Below are positions 18,516-27,074 of a stretch of 64,000 nt of DNA, in pieces. Every line of letters begins with the position of its first letter. Position 1 is the first letter of the stretch. The position numbers and the translations under genes are program-made. This stretch comes from Candidatus Falkowbacteria bacterium (GTDB lineage: Bacteria; Patescibacteriota; Patescibacteriia; Patescibacteriales; Patescibacteriaceae): the NCBI GenBank assembly GCA_016699775.1, contig CP065010.1, positions 1 through 64,000 on the forward strand, read 5' to 3'. The notes beneath the pieces are model-generated. The model had not been told where the DNA came from, searched no databases, and saw only the letters and a program-made list of their open reading frames with translations.

Positions 18516-19430
18516 TTATTGTATTGACCCAAGCAATCTTAATGTCCGTTCTTTAACTAAATCGTATTTTTCTTTCTGTTTTGAAAATGAATAGAAGCTC
18601 ATTGAACCAAGGGCAATTCGAAGTTTATAGCAAAGCAACCGCTCAGCAAAATTTTTTATATTTCTCTGTTCATAATATTTTTCAAGACTCTGTTGTTTTT
18701 CTTTATCTTTTAGCCAGAACGTCATCCAGGCAATATCATAAACAAAATCTCCATAAAGTGAATCAGCCCAATCAAATACACCAGTCACTCTTCCATTTTC
18801 AGCTGTAACATTATTGCTTCCATAATCTCCATGTACAAGATATCGCTCTTCAGGACAAAATTCTGCGAGCTTTTCCATTTTTTGAAAAATAATCCCCCAA
18901 ACATCTTTCTCGAGAAAGGAGCTAGTAAAAACATCATTATTTTGAACCCATTTCTGTACTGAAAAAATAAACTCTTTCCAGGAACTATAAGGGGCTATCC
19001 CATCGTTACTCCATCTTCCATATCCAGATGAATTATTAATATCAGTGCAGTGGATGGAGTCAAGAATACTTAAAAGATTGGAAAATGTTTTATGATATTC
19101 TTCGTCACTAAGCTTGTTAATAGTTTTTCCTTTTACTTTTTTTGAAATAGCAAAATTAAATTTCTCATCAATCTTTCCAATCTCTATAATTTCTGGGATT
19201 GGAATATTCTCGGTTTTGAAATGATTATATGCGTAAGCGTCCTTTTCAAAACCACTCGTAGACCACATATTTACACGAATAATATAATCGCCATTACTAG
19301 TATGAAAACTGAATGCTTGTGAACTCTCGCCACCAACAATAAACTCTACATGATCAATTAAATCATCAAAGTTCTTTTTGAGATATAAGACTACTTTCTC
19401 TTGTTCAATTTTTGCTTTTACAACAGACAT
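18516..19430 (-). CDS. Aminoglycoside phosphotransferase-like kinase
   Basis: 304 residues with the APH fold. The catalytic loop YLVHGDYGSNNV (HGDxxxxN) and the metal-binding VTGVFDWADSLYGDFVYDIAWM are intact. The N-lobe has IIRVNMWS and EKDAYAYNHF. The pattern is closest, from memory, to hygromycin-B-4-O-kinase-like proteins, but antibiotic resistance cannot be inferred; many such kinases act on sugars, choline or unknown small molecules. It is followed by its own stretch before the metallopeptidase gene (51 bases) and could be co-transcribed. Confidence 0.85.
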   Translation of the reverse strand: MSVVKAKIEQEKVVLYLKKNFDDLIDHVEFIVGGESSQAFSFHTSNGDYIIRVNMWSTSGFEKDAYAYNHFKTENIPIPEIIEIGKIDEKFNFAISKKVKGKTINKLSDEEYHKTFSNLLSILDSIHCTDINNSSGYGRWSNDGIAPYSSWKEFIFSVQKWVQNNDVFTSSFLEKDVWGIIFQKMEKLAEFCPEERYLVHGDYGSNNVTAENGRVTGVFDWADSLYGDFVYDIAWMTFWLKDKEKQQSLEKYYEQRNIKNFAERLLCYKLRIALGSMSFYSFSKQKEKYDLVKERTLRLLGSIQ

Positions 19431-19520
19431 AAATTACACTATCAATTTTTCTAAAAATAATATTAACATTGTATAAAAAACTCCAGCTAATAAAACTAGA
19501 GCACTACTTCAGTATTTCAT

Positions 19521-19608
19521 TGGCGGAGAGGGCGAGATTCGAACTCGCGATACCTTGCGATATGTCGGTTTTCGAAACCGGTGCTTTCAACCACTCAGCC
19601 ACCTCTCC
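19521..19608 (-). tRNA. tRNA-Ser (CGA)
   Basis: GGAGAGG acceptor, D-arm, anticodon loop TTCGAAA (anticodon CGA), a long variable arm, T-arm GCGAGTTCGAATCTCGC and an encoded CCA end. The outermost anticodon-stem pair is a C-A mismatch. The long variable arm and anticodon agree on Ser. Confidence 0.93.
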
Positions 19609-19682
19609 AAATTAACCACCCGTAGCCTTGGCGAAGGAGGGTAATCACTATGCCGTTACCTTAGCGAAAACAATACTATATT

Positions 19683-20465
19683 TCACTTAGATTCCCGCCT
19701 GCGCGGGAATGACAGTGAAGGCGGAATGACGGCAGTTAAAGATTTCAACTTCTCAACCTCAGCTTTCTTTATATGCTCCCATTGTCCTTTACGTAATCTC
19801 CCAATCGTCACATTTCCAATTCTCACTCGAACTAAACGAGCAACATGAAAACCTAAACGTCTAAACATCCGTCTAATCTGTCTTTTTTTTCCTTGTCGTA
19901 ATACAACTTCAAACGATCTACCCTTTAAATGTTTTACACGCTCAGCTTTCACAACACCATCTCCCATCCCAATTTCAATTCCGTTTCTAAACTTTTCTTG
20001 AATCTCAGCCACTTTAGTTTTTTCTTCTTTTTTATCTTTACCAATATCATGTCCGAGCGTTACGACATACACTTTTTCAACACCAAATTTTGGATGCGTT
20101 AATTTATTTGCCAACTCACCATCGTTGGTTAAAAATAACAAGCCTTCACTATCTTTATCAAGTCGTCCAACAATCGTTAACGGCGTTGAATAGCGAACTA
20201 ATTCCAAAACATTTTTTTCACCTTTGAATGAGCGATTGGTGGAAACATAATCTTCTGGTTTGTTGAGCTTAATATAAACAAAATTATTAATCAAATTTAT
20301 TTTTTGACCACGAATTCTGACGTCATCATTATCATCAACACGGTCACCAAGCTTAGCCATCTTACCGTTTATTTTTACATTGCCACCTTTAATCAAGGCT
20401 TCAGCCTGTCGGCGAGAAGCGACTCCTGCTCCTGATAGAAATTTTTGTAATACTATTTTTGTCAT
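19683..20465 (-). CDS. RsuA/RluB-family pseudouridine synthase with a repeat-derived tail
   Basis: 260 residues. S4-like domain (LQKFLSGAGVASRRQAEALI), catalytic core with the conserved Asp in TIVGRLDKDSEGLLFLTNDGELA, and the family's RQGKKRQIRRMFRRLG. The target is 16S U516, 23S U2605 or a related uridine; the family alone does not settle it. The last ~12 residues (PPSLSFPRRRESK) are read from a copy of the GC-rich palindromic repeat (ATTCCCGCCTGCGCGGGAAT). SFPRRRESK tails of this kind are a known sign of repeat intrusion at gene ends. Confidence 0.94.
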   Translation of the reverse strand: MTKIVLQKFLSGAGVASRRQAEALIKGGNVKINGKMAKLGDRVDDNDDVRIRGQKINLINNFVYIKLNKPEDYVSTNRSFKGEKNVLELVRYSTPLTIVGRLDKDSEGLLFLTNDGELANKLTHPKFGVEKVYVVTLGHDIGKDKKEEKTKVAEIQEKFRNGIEIGMGDGVVKAERVKHLKGRSFEVVLRQGKKRQIRRMFRRLGFHVARLVRVRIGNVTIGRLRKGQWEHIKKAEVEKLKSLTAVIPPSLSFPRRRESK

Positions 20466-20484
20466 AAATAATTAACTACCTCCT

Positions 20485-20590
20485 CTGTCATCCCCGACTT
20501 GGTCGGGGATCTTGTGAATGATATAAGATATAAATTTACCCAGATCCCTGCCGGAGTTTATCCCGGACTTGACCCGAGACAGGGATGACA
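20485..20590. repeat. GC-rich palindromic repeats
   Basis: GTCATCCCCGACTTGGTCGGGGAT (about 20489-20512), then a diverged second unit CCCGGACTTGACCCGAGACAGGGATGAC. The first is followed by CTTGTGAATGATATAA, like the copies at 15.7 and 60.3 kb. Confidence 0.85.
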
Positions 20591-22000
20591 CTATTTAGAG
20601 GACTCTTTATTCAAAGACACAACCCCCATCATCCCCATCATCACCCAAAACATAGCTGCTAAATCATTTTTAAAATAAGGCACATCAACCATACCATGAA
20701 TCAAGATAACCACCAATGACAAGGTTAACCCAAGCACCACATACATAAAAGGATCATTCTGTTTTTTGGTATATCTATAGGCTCGAACTCCATAATACAA
20801 AAAAGTAATGCTAATCCAAAGAAACACTAGTACACCAATCAACCCTAGTTCTGTCCAAAAATTTAAAACAACATTATGAGGATATAAATATATTTCCAGA
20901 GGTTGCCAAACTGAATTACGAAACTCTTCATTAAAAACTACTTTCCTTTGATAATCAGGATCACGATAATCTTTCACAAAAATACCTTCTTGATGATATG
21001 GCTTGATGGCGGACTGATAACTAGCCAGCCCAGCTCCAGATAATAATCTTCCATCAGATAACATCTGCCAGGTTTCTTTCCATTGAGCTTGGCGAACTTG
21101 ACCAGAAAAATTTCGCAGCAACACGCGATCAACAATGTAGTGTTGTAGTGGTTGTATAAAAGTAATCATCAAACCACCAGCAATAATTAAACCAAGAGTT
21201 AGTACCCGAATTTTTTTCTGACTAAACAACCCAAACAAAACAAAACCAATTGCTAATGCAAATATCGCACCTTCTGACCGCGCAGCTGCCACTGCACCAA
21301 GTCCCAACATAATTCCAAAAATAGTTGCCAGATACTGCCATTCATTGGTAATAAATTTTGCACCACTTTTCCAAAGTCGCCCCAAATTTCCGACAAGCAA
21401 CATTATAATTGGTGCAAGATATAAGCCAACTGCATTTGGAAAAGGGAAAAACGAAGTCGCACGACGGTTGACTGAGCTTGCCCAAAAATCATTAGGTATA
21501 TAGTGACCGGTTATATATTGATAGATTGCGAAAACAGAAACAGCAACCGTAGACAAACTAAATGAACCAAGTAAACAAATAATTTTTTCTCTTGTTTGGT
21601 GTGTATTGATAATAACTATAAATAATAATAGTGGTTCAAAAAAATATGCTCGCCAAATTCCAAAAGCAGCATTACTAAAGCCAGCAACACCAACGGCAAT
21701 AAATGAAATAATTAACCAGGCTATAATTGCCCATTGAAATGGATACCTATTTTTTTCAGCAGGCAACTTACCTTTAAATAATCCCTTCCAATGTGACACC
21801 AACTCAAAACGATTCTTCAAAAACCAAACTACAAACACAATCAAAATCATCACTTCCAGAAAAGTCATTGGAACAACAAAAGTGAAGCGTAATAAATAGA
21901 GAGGCAACAACAACACCAACAACTGAACAGCTGTTTCTAATTTTTTCCAAGCTAGTCCGGCAAAGCCAACAGCTAAAATTAATAATAGTATGTATGTCAT
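20591..22000 (-). CDS. O-antigen ligase-like membrane protein
   Basis: 469 residues with 10-12 membrane segments. The large loop between late segments has the Wzy/WaaL-type pattern: DGRLLSGAGLASYQSAIKPY and, further on, YPHNVVLNFWTELGLIGVLVFL (the H-N-x-x-L-N-x-W-x-E-x-G motif seen in O-antigen ligase-family proteins). An earlier segment has RRATSFFPFPNAVGLYLAP. Family members polymerise or transfer glycans from lipid carriers on the outer face of the membrane. With the glycopolymer cluster at 49-55 kb it suggests a glycosylated surface, though the acceptor is unknown. Confidence 0.85.
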   Translation of the reverse strand: MTYILLLILAVGFAGLAWKKLETAVQLLVLLLPLYLLRFTFVVPMTFLEVMILIVFVVWFLKNRFELVSHWKGLFKGKLPAEKNRYPFQWAIIAWLIISFIAVGVAGFSNAAFGIWRAYFFEPLLLFIVIINTHQTREKIICLLGSFSLSTVAVSVFAIYQYITGHYIPNDFWASSVNRRATSFFPFPNAVGLYLAPIIMLLVGNLGRLWKSGAKFITNEWQYLATIFGIMLGLGAVAAARSEGAIFALAIGFVLFGLFSQKKIRVLTLGLIIAGGLMITFIQPLQHYIVDRVLLRNFSGQVRQAQWKETWQMLSDGRLLSGAGLASYQSAIKPYHQEGIFVKDYRDPDYQRKVVFNEEFRNSVWQPLEIYLYPHNVVLNFWTELGLIGVLVFLWISITFLYYGVRAYRYTKKQNDPFMYVVLGLTLSLVVILIHGMVDVPYFKNDLAAMFWVMMGMMGVVSLNKESSK

Positions 22001-22009
22001 AAATTTTTA

Positions 22010-22160
22010 CATTGTCATTCCACGTCTTTACTTATGTCATCCCCGATTCCATATGTCATCCCCGATTCCATGTGTCATCCCCGCGTAGGCGGGGACCTCA
22101 TGAATTACACTATTACTTAGATCTCCCAATATCGCCTTCGGAGATTCGGAAGATGACATA
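22010..22160. repeat. Cluster of GC-rich palindromic repeat fragments
   Basis: Three short fragments reading GTCATCCCCGATTCCATATG or similar in tandem (22036-22075) end in a full palindrome CATCCCCGCGTAGGCGGGGACC (about 22076-22097). A further inverted unit (ATCGCCTTCGGAGATTCGGAAGATGACAT, 22130-22158) follows. Confidence 0.8.
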
Positions 22161-22185
22161 TAAAAGTAGCCAAGCTACATAGTGC

Positions 22186-23160
22186 CTACGCCACCAATAA
22201 ATATAATCCAATTCCAACAAGTATCACGCCAATTGTCTTTTGTAATATTACTCCACGACCAATCTCTTCATTAATAAAGCGTGGGTATTTTCTCGCTAGT
22301 ATTATCACAATAAACAACAAAAAGACATACTGAGTTCCTTGTAAGGCATTAATCATTGATACATTGCCCAATGAAATGGCCCAATTTAATAAAATAAAGG
22401 CAATAGCCGCCGCAAAGCGAACTCCCAAGAAAAAGGCTAATTGTTTTTTGGTTCGCTTTTGTTTTTGTTCTGAAGATCTAATCATTTGTCGCCAAGCTGG
22501 GACTGCTAGAATAATTAAAACCCCAATAAAGCTTCCAAGACGTGACCAGACAAATGCCCCAATAAACGGTTGGTGAGTATGGGAATAAATATATTTAATA
22601 AAGACAAAATAAGCTGCAAAACAAGCAGCTGAGATTACAGAGTTTATAAGCAATCGTGAGGTTGGACGAAGTCCGGCATGATATTTTCCAAAAACATTGC
22701 CACTAATATTTTTTATTCTCTCCCTAGTTTCTCCAAGTAAATAGACACGCGTTCGTTTTACTGAAATTAAAACTCCACCGGCAATTAATAAGATAAAGGC
22801 AATTATTTCTTGAGCAAATAATTTTGTTTCCAAAAAAATCATTGAGAGCAAAAATGAAAAGATTGGTGTCAAGGCTCCAACAATTGGCACAACTCGCGTC
22901 GCTTCACTTTGGTGCAAGGCTTTATACCAAAAAACCAATGTAAACAAAAATAATAAACCTGCTGCAACATCAAACGCAAGTTGCCACCAGTCAGGAACCC
23001 AAGGATCAAAAAATAACAAAACAAAATTACCAAGACTCCAAATACCTACATAGAATGCATAGACAATTGAAGAGTGAACCTTTTTTGATAACAAAAATTT
23101 GTCAGAGATATAGACTCCAGCATTCAAAAGATAAGAAAAAATAGCAACAAGTATGTACAT
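22186..23160 (-). CDS. EamA/DMT-superfamily permease
   Basis: 324 residues with ten predicted membrane segments in two EamA-like halves (first half with ALHQSEATRVVPIVGALTPI, second with ALQGTQYVFLLFIVIILARK), a charged central loop (KRTRVYLLGETRERIKN..), and a C-terminal VILVGIGLYLLVA. These transporters export metabolites; the substrate is unknown. The gene starts 26 bases after the GH1 glycosidase on the same strand, so the two are probably transcribed together. Confidence 0.88.
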   Translation of the reverse strand: MYILVAIFSYLLNAGVYISDKFLLSKKVHSSIVYAFYVGIWSLGNFVLLFFDPWVPDWWQLAFDVAAGLLFLFTLVFWYKALHQSEATRVVPIVGALTPIFSFLLSMIFLETKLFAQEIIAFILLIAGGVLISVKRTRVYLLGETRERIKNISGNVFGKYHAGLRPTSRLLINSVISAACFAAYFVFIKYIYSHTHQPFIGAFVWSRLGSFIGVLIILAVPAWRQMIRSSEQKQKRTKKQLAFFLGVRFAAAIAFILLNWAISLGNVSMINALQGTQYVFLLFIVIILARKYPRFINEEIGRGVILQKTIGVILVGIGLYLLVA

Positions 23161-23195
23161 TTAAATATATTCAAAAACTTTTTTGAAATTTAATT

Positions 23196-24395
23196 TTAAT
23201 TTATATTATTTTTTACAATCTCAGCATACACTGCTGCACTTGGCCTCGCTGTTCGTTGCCAGGTATTTCTATCAACTGAAAACAATCCAAACTTTTTTGT
23301 AAAGCCAAGTGCCCACTCAAAATTATCAAGTAATGACCAATGCATATACCCTCGAACATCGGCGCCTTCAGCAATTGCTTCCTTAATTGATTTTATTACT
23401 TCTGTAATATACCAAGCTCGATTTATATCATGTTCATCAGCCAAACCATTTTCTGTAATATAAATTGGTTTCTGATAACGACTTAATTCTTGTATCACTG
23501 GTTTAATACCCCAAGGATATAATTCCCAACCCATATCAGATACTCTTTCATTGTCGCCTGGTCGCGGAAAACCATTTTTTAATAAATGGTGAAAATAAAA
23601 ATTTAAACCAATAAAATCTAAATTATTTTTTACCTTATTTAAAAATGATCGATTCCACCACCATCGAATAACCATAGCTGAAAATTTACTTAAGATATCC
23701 TTTGCATCAAAAAAGATATTATCAGTTACAACCCCAACCTGAGCATTTTTATTATATGACTTGATTGTTTGATAACTAACTTGATGCGCTTTAATTAAAT
23801 GTCGATATACTCGTAGATATAACAAAGGATTTTTTTTCTGTGGCGGAAATGTTCCTTCAATATAGCTTTTACCTACAAAAATATTTGGCTCATTCAAAGT
23901 CATCCAAAACGTTACTTCAGGTAATGACTGAACCATTTTTGCTGTATATCGACGAAAACATTCCACAGCTTGTTTGTTTTCCCAGTTACCCTTATCACGT
24001 AACCAAAGTGGGTTAGTCCAATGCCACAACGTCACAAAGGGCTCAATGCCTTCTTCTTTTAATCGTTGTATAAAATGACGGTATTTTGCTATAGCCTCAT
24101 CATCAAATTTACCCTCTTCTGGCTCTACCCGAGACCATTCTATAGAAAACCGATAGGCAGAAGCCTTAATCTGCTTTAAACAGCTAATATCAGCCTCAAA
24201 ATGGTCCCAGGAGTTGGATGCGAGGCCAGATTGATACTCGCGTGGGTCATGCCCTAAAGCCTCTAATTCAGCAATTCTAGAGGGTGATTTCTCCCATTCA
24301 GACCAGTCATTAGTTAGACCTCCTTCTATCTGATATGCGGATGTGGCCGCCCCCCATAGAAACCCTTTTGGAAAATTTTCAATATTATTTTTCAT
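23196..24395 (-). CDS. Glycoside hydrolase family 1 (beta-glycosidase)
   Basis: 399 residues from the ATG at 24395 (MKNNIENFPKGFLWGAATSA); an in-frame ATG at 24413 lies further upstream. GH1 hallmarks: FLWGAATSAYQIEG, the acid/base glutamate in TLNEPN, the nucleophile in YITENGLAD, and the subsite motif SLLDNFEWALGFTKKFGLFSVD. No signal peptide, so probably cytosolic. At 399 residues it is shorter than most GH1 enzymes. It would hydrolyse imported beta-linked oligosaccharides; the specificity cannot be read. Upstream of the EamA permease. Confidence 0.95.
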   Translation of the reverse strand: MKNNIENFPKGFLWGAATSAYQIEGGLTNDWSEWEKSPSRIAELEALGHDPREYQSGLASNSWDHFEADISCLKQIKASAYRFSIEWSRVEPEEGKFDDEAIAKYRHFIQRLKEEGIEPFVTLWHWTNPLWLRDKGNWENKQAVECFRRYTAKMVQSLPEVTFWMTLNEPNIFVGKSYIEGTFPPQKKNPLLYLRVYRHLIKAHQVSYQTIKSYNKNAQVGVVTDNIFFDAKDILSKFSAMVIRWWWNRSFLNKVKNNLDFIGLNFYFHHLLKNGFPRPGDNERVSDMGWELYPWGIKPVIQELSRYQKPIYITENGLADEHDINRAWYITEVIKSIKEAIAEGADVRGYMHWSLLDNFEWALGFTKKFGLFSVDRNTWQRTARPSAAVYAEIVKNNIN

Positions 24396-24441
24396 ATATT
24401 CATAGTATATCACGAACTGCAGGCTTTTTATCAGTGATATC

Positions 24442-24471
24442 TTGACTAAAACAGATAAATTAGGCTATAAA
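24442..24471 (+). promoter_or_regulatory. Promoter of rpmF
   Basis: TTGACT (24442-24447), 18-base spacer, TATAAA (24466-24471). The ~95-nt leader contains an imperfect inverted repeat (AGTTGTTGGTTGCCAGTTG against CAACTAACTACTAGCAACT, about 24499-24556) that ends shortly before the start codon. Confidence 0.75.
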
Positions 24472-24570
24472 TAAGATATTCTAAATAATTAAAAGCTGAT
24501 AGTTGTTGGTTGCCAGTTGATTACGAGCATCACCTCACAACTAACTACTAGCAACTACCTATACTACAAT

Positions 24571-24759
24571 ATGGTTCAAATGAAAAAGCGCACCAAGAGC
24601 GCGACCAATAATCGTCGCTCACACCATGCGCTAAAACCAAAAACTTTAATCAGCTGCCCAAAATGCAAGAAAGCAGTTATGCCACATCGTGCGTGTGCAA
24701 ACTGTGGTTACTATAAAACTGGAGAAGCAGTTAAAGTTAAAATCGCTAAAAAGAAGTAG
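24571..24759 (+). CDS. rpmF: Large-subunit ribosomal protein L32
   Basis: 62 residues from the ATG at 24571 (MVQMKKRTKSATNNRRSHHA). A longer in-frame ATG at 24517 lies in the leader repeat and is rejected. It has the L32 N-terminal basic region NRRSHHAL and a complete zinc ribbon: CPKC (residues ~29-32) and CANC followed by GYYKTGE. L32 is a zinc-binding protein near the peptidyl-transferase region. Its usual neighbours (plsX, yceD) are absent. nusB follows after a repeat-filled gap. Confidence 0.95.
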   Translation: MVQMKKRTKSATNNRRSHHALKPKTLISCPKCKKAVMPHRACANCGYYKTGEAVKVKIAKKK

Positions 24760-24810
24760 AGCTTGTCCTCGTCCCGGTTCAAGTCCGGAATAAACTCGGC
24801 GCGGAACTAA

Positions 24811-24893
24811 AGTTCATAAAGTTATAAGGTTATAAAGTATTAGACTATCCAACTTTTTACATTATAACTTTATTACATTATAACTTTATAACT
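24811..24893. repeat. AT-rich repeat, inverted pair (rpmF-nusB gap)
   Basis: AAAGTTCATAAAGTTATAAG and a following unit face AACTTTTTACATTATAACTT and two following units. The arms are complementary, giving a potential hairpin of more than 20 base pairs around ATTAGACTATCC. A fragment of the GC-rich repeat (24770-24800) precedes it. Confidence 0.8.
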
Positions 24894-24908
24894 CATTAAT
24901 TAATCTCT

Positions 24909-25409
24909 ATGGCCAACCGCCACCTTTCACGAACGATCGCTATGCAAACTTTGTTTGCTTGGGATTTTAATGAACGACAAAATTCTGACATCTCAGAAAT
25001 CATTCAACAAAATTTTGAGCAGTTTGCGCCAAACTTTGATGATCATGGTTTTGTTGAAGGCTTGGTCAAAGGAGTTATCAAACACCTGGAAGAAATTAAT
25101 GCCTACATTGTTAAGTATGCAACTGAGTGGCCACTAGACCAAATCACAATTGTTGATCGAAATGTTTTACGTCTTGGTATTTATGAATTAGTTTTTGATC
25201 CAAATATTCCTGCGAAAGTTGCCATTAACGAAGCTATTGAAATTGCCAAAGCTTTTGGTGGTGATTCATCAGGCAAGTTTGTGAACGGTGTGCTTGGTGC
25301 AATCATGAAAGAAATGCCTGCCAAAGCCGTTGATAAAGAAGGAGCAAAAAAAGAAAAGGAGACTGAAGAAGAAAAACCAAAAGAGTCAGTTCTAGAAACA
25401 ACTAATTAA
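24909..25409 (+). CDS. nusB: Transcription antitermination factor NusB
   Basis: 166 residues. NusB all-helical fold: [41 protein letters not shown], and [36 protein letters not shown]. The last ~30 residues are a charged Lys/Glu tail ([17 protein letters not shown]) beyond the usual fold. With NusE (S10) NusB binds boxA RNA and promotes rRNA antitermination. NusA is encoded at 58.8 kb. rnc follows after 82 bases. Confidence 0.96.
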   Translation: MANRHLSRTIAMQTLFAWDFNERQNSDISEIIQQNFEQFAPNFDDHGFVEGLVKGVIKHLEEINAYIVKYATEWPLDQITIVDRNVLRLGIYELVFDPNIPAKVAINEAIEIAKAFGGDSSGKFVNGVLGAIMKEMPAKAVDKEGAKKEKETEEEKPKESVLETTN

Positions 25410-25472
25410 TTAACATTTTATAATTTTTAATTTTTACATAATTTCTTTTTAGAATTGTTATAAAATTAAACA

Positions 25473-25495
25473 TTACAAAATCATCGATTTTGTGA
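25473..25495 (+). promoter_or_regulatory. Hairpin enclosing the rnc start codon
   Basis: TTACAAAATC (25473-25482), loop ATC, GATTTTGTGA (25486-25495): a 10-bp stem with one G-U pair. The GTG start codon (25492-25494) is inside the 3' arm. No SD is visible upstream, so the stem could limit initiation or be a cleavage site for the RNase III it precedes. Confidence 0.65.
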
Positions 25496-26190
25496 TAAAA
25501 GAATTCAGCAAACTACAAGCTACTATTAATTATACTTTTAAGAATCCTGACTTGCTCAAACAAGCCATGGTTCATCGTTCCTATATAAACGAACATCCAG
25601 AATTTATTTTGGGACACAATGAACGACTTGAATTTTTAGGTGACGCTGTTTTAGAAATTATAGTAACTGAACATTTATACCACACCTATCCTGACACTCC
25701 AGAAGGTGAGCTAACTGATTGGCGTGCTAGTTTAGTCAATGCCAAAATGCTGGCACAAATTGCTCAAGAACTTTCCATTGAAGAAAATTTATATCTGTCA
25801 CGCGGTGAAGAAAAAGATTCAAACTCTAAAGCTCGACATTATATTTTAGCCAATGCTATGGAAGCTTTGATTGGCTCAATTTATCTTGACGGAGGTCTTG
25901 AACCCGCAAAAGTATTTATTCATTCTTTTATCTTGTCACACTTTGAACACATTTTAGAAAATCATTTATACCTTGATCCAAAATCACGCTTTCAAGAAAA
26001 AGCACAGGAAGTTGAAAATATTACGCCACATTACAAAGTTATTTCCGAGACCGGTCCTGACCATAATAAAATCTTTGAAGTTGGCTTATACCTTGGAGAA
26101 ACCATGATTGCCATTGGAAGAGGCTCTTCTAAACAAGAAGCTCAAGTTGATGCCGCTACCCAAGGCTTAACAAATAAGGGCTGGAAATAG
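25492..26190 (+). CDS. rnc: Ribonuclease III
   Basis: 232 residues with a GTG start. The RNase III signature NERLEFLGDAVLEIIVTEHLY and the second acidic cluster ANAMEALIGSIYLDGG supply the metal-binding Glu/Asp residues. The C-terminal double-stranded-RNA-binding domain runs from DPKSRFQEKAQEV to SKQEAQVDAATQGL. It processes rRNA precursors and other duplex RNA. Upstream in-frame ATG codons are absent, so GTG at 25492 is the best start; it is buried in a hairpin. Confidence 0.95.
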   Translation: MIKEFSKLQATINYTFKNPDLLKQAMVHRSYINEHPEFILGHNERLEFLGDAVLEIIVTEHLYHTYPDTPEGELTDWRASLVNAKMLAQIAQELSIEENLYLSRGEEKDSNSKARHYILANAMEALIGSIYLDGGLEPAKVFIHSFILSHFEHILENHLYLDPKSRFQEKAQEVENITPHYKVISETGPDHNKIFEVGLYLGETMIAIGRGSSKQEAQVDAATQGLTNKGWK

Positions 26191-26253
26191 CCTTGATTTA
26201 TTACCTTAAATAGGATAATCTATATACACTGGATATTATAAGAAAATAATTAT

Positions 26254-26613
26254 ATGAACCCTGAAATTCTTGAAAAGATTAAAGCAGATCTACTGCAACA
26301 ACAAAAACAATTAGTTGAAGAAATGTCTGGCATTGGCCAAGGTGTTAATTTACATCGTGGACCGGATATTCCTGACTATGGAACTGAAAGTGATGAAAAC
26401 GCACAGGAGGTTGAGCAGTATACAACCAACCTTGAAGCAGATAAAGTTCTAGAGAAAACTAAAGCTGATATTGATTCAGCTCTAAAAAGTATTGAAGATG
26501 GTAGTTATGGTATTTGTAAATATTGTGGAAATGAAATTGAAGAAAAACGTTTATTGATTCGTCCGTTTTCATCTTCTTGTGTCAGCTGCAAAACCAAGCT
26601 TCAACAAAATTAA
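26254..26613 (+). CDS. DksA/TraR-family C4 zinc-finger protein
   Basis: 119 residues. A coiled-coil N-terminal region (EKIKADLLQQQKQLVEEMSG.., then DKVLEKTKADIDSALKSIED) leads into GSYGICKYCGNEIEEKRLLIRP and a second CVSC pair, the DksA/TraR zinc knuckle. Proteins of this type enter the RNA polymerase secondary channel. This one lacks the long coiled coil of true DksA, so its target is open. It is two bases upstream of lspA, implying co-transcription. Confidence 0.9.
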   Translation: MNPEILEKIKADLLQQQKQLVEEMSGIGQGVNLHRGPDIPDYGTESDENAQEVEQYTTNLEADKVLEKTKADIDSALKSIEDGSYGICKYCGNEIEEKRLLIRPFSSSCVSCKTKLQQN

Positions 26614-26615
26614 AT

Positions 26616-27074
26616 ATGATAGCGCTCTTGCGCAATAGAATAAGAAACACGGCCTTGATCAGCGCCGTGTTTCTTGTTATTACTGATAGGTTTCTAAAAT
26701 CATTAGCTCAGATTTATTGGCAAGAAAACCCTCAAGAAATTTTTAATTTTTTACACCTAGGATTTTTTAAAAACCAGTTCATTGCTTTTTCACTTAATAC
26801 TATTATAAATCCATTATTTTTTATCGTTCCAATTTTAATTATATTACTAGTATATTTTTTCTATACACTAAAAAACCAGCACCTATACGAGGCAACTGGC
26901 TTAATGTTTATTCTTGCTGGAGCAATGAGTAATCTTTATGATCGTCTACTCTACGGATATGTAATAGACTATATTGACCTAAGATATTTCACGGTATTTA
27001 ATGTTGCCGATATGATGATTTGTGGAGGGGTGATGTATCTACTCCATCAAAATGTAAAAAATAATTATTTTTGA
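26616..27074 (+). CDS. lspA: Lipoprotein signal peptidase (signal peptidase II)
   Basis: 152 residues from the ATG at 26616 (MIALLRNRIRNTALISAVFL); an in-frame start at 26577 lies inside the upstream gene and is rejected. Four membrane segments. The two catalytic aspartates are in AGAMSNLYDRLLYGYVIDYI and FNVADMMICGG. The typical N-terminal DQxxK motif is reduced to TDRFLKSLAQ. It cleaves the lipobox after Lgt has modified the cysteine. The 3' end overlaps the convergent kinase-like gene by 10 bases. Confidence 0.92.
   Translation: MIALLRNRIRNTALISAVFLVITDRFLKSLAQIYWQENPQEIFNFLHLGFFKNQFIAFSLNTIINPLFFIVPILIILLVYFFYTLKNQHLYEATGLMFILAGAMSNLYDRLLYGYVIDYIDLRYFTVFNVADMMICGGVMYLLHQNVKNNYF

Noticed and set aside
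19609-19682. Second RNA gene after tRNA-Ser
   Set aside because: The segment (GTAGCCTTGGCGAAGGAGGGT and following) looks like a fragment of a dispersed repeat and does not fold as a tRNA.
24499-24556. Riboswitch in the rpmF leader
   Set aside because: Only an imperfect inverted repeat of GTTG/CAAC phrases is seen; no conserved aptamer motif is recognisable.
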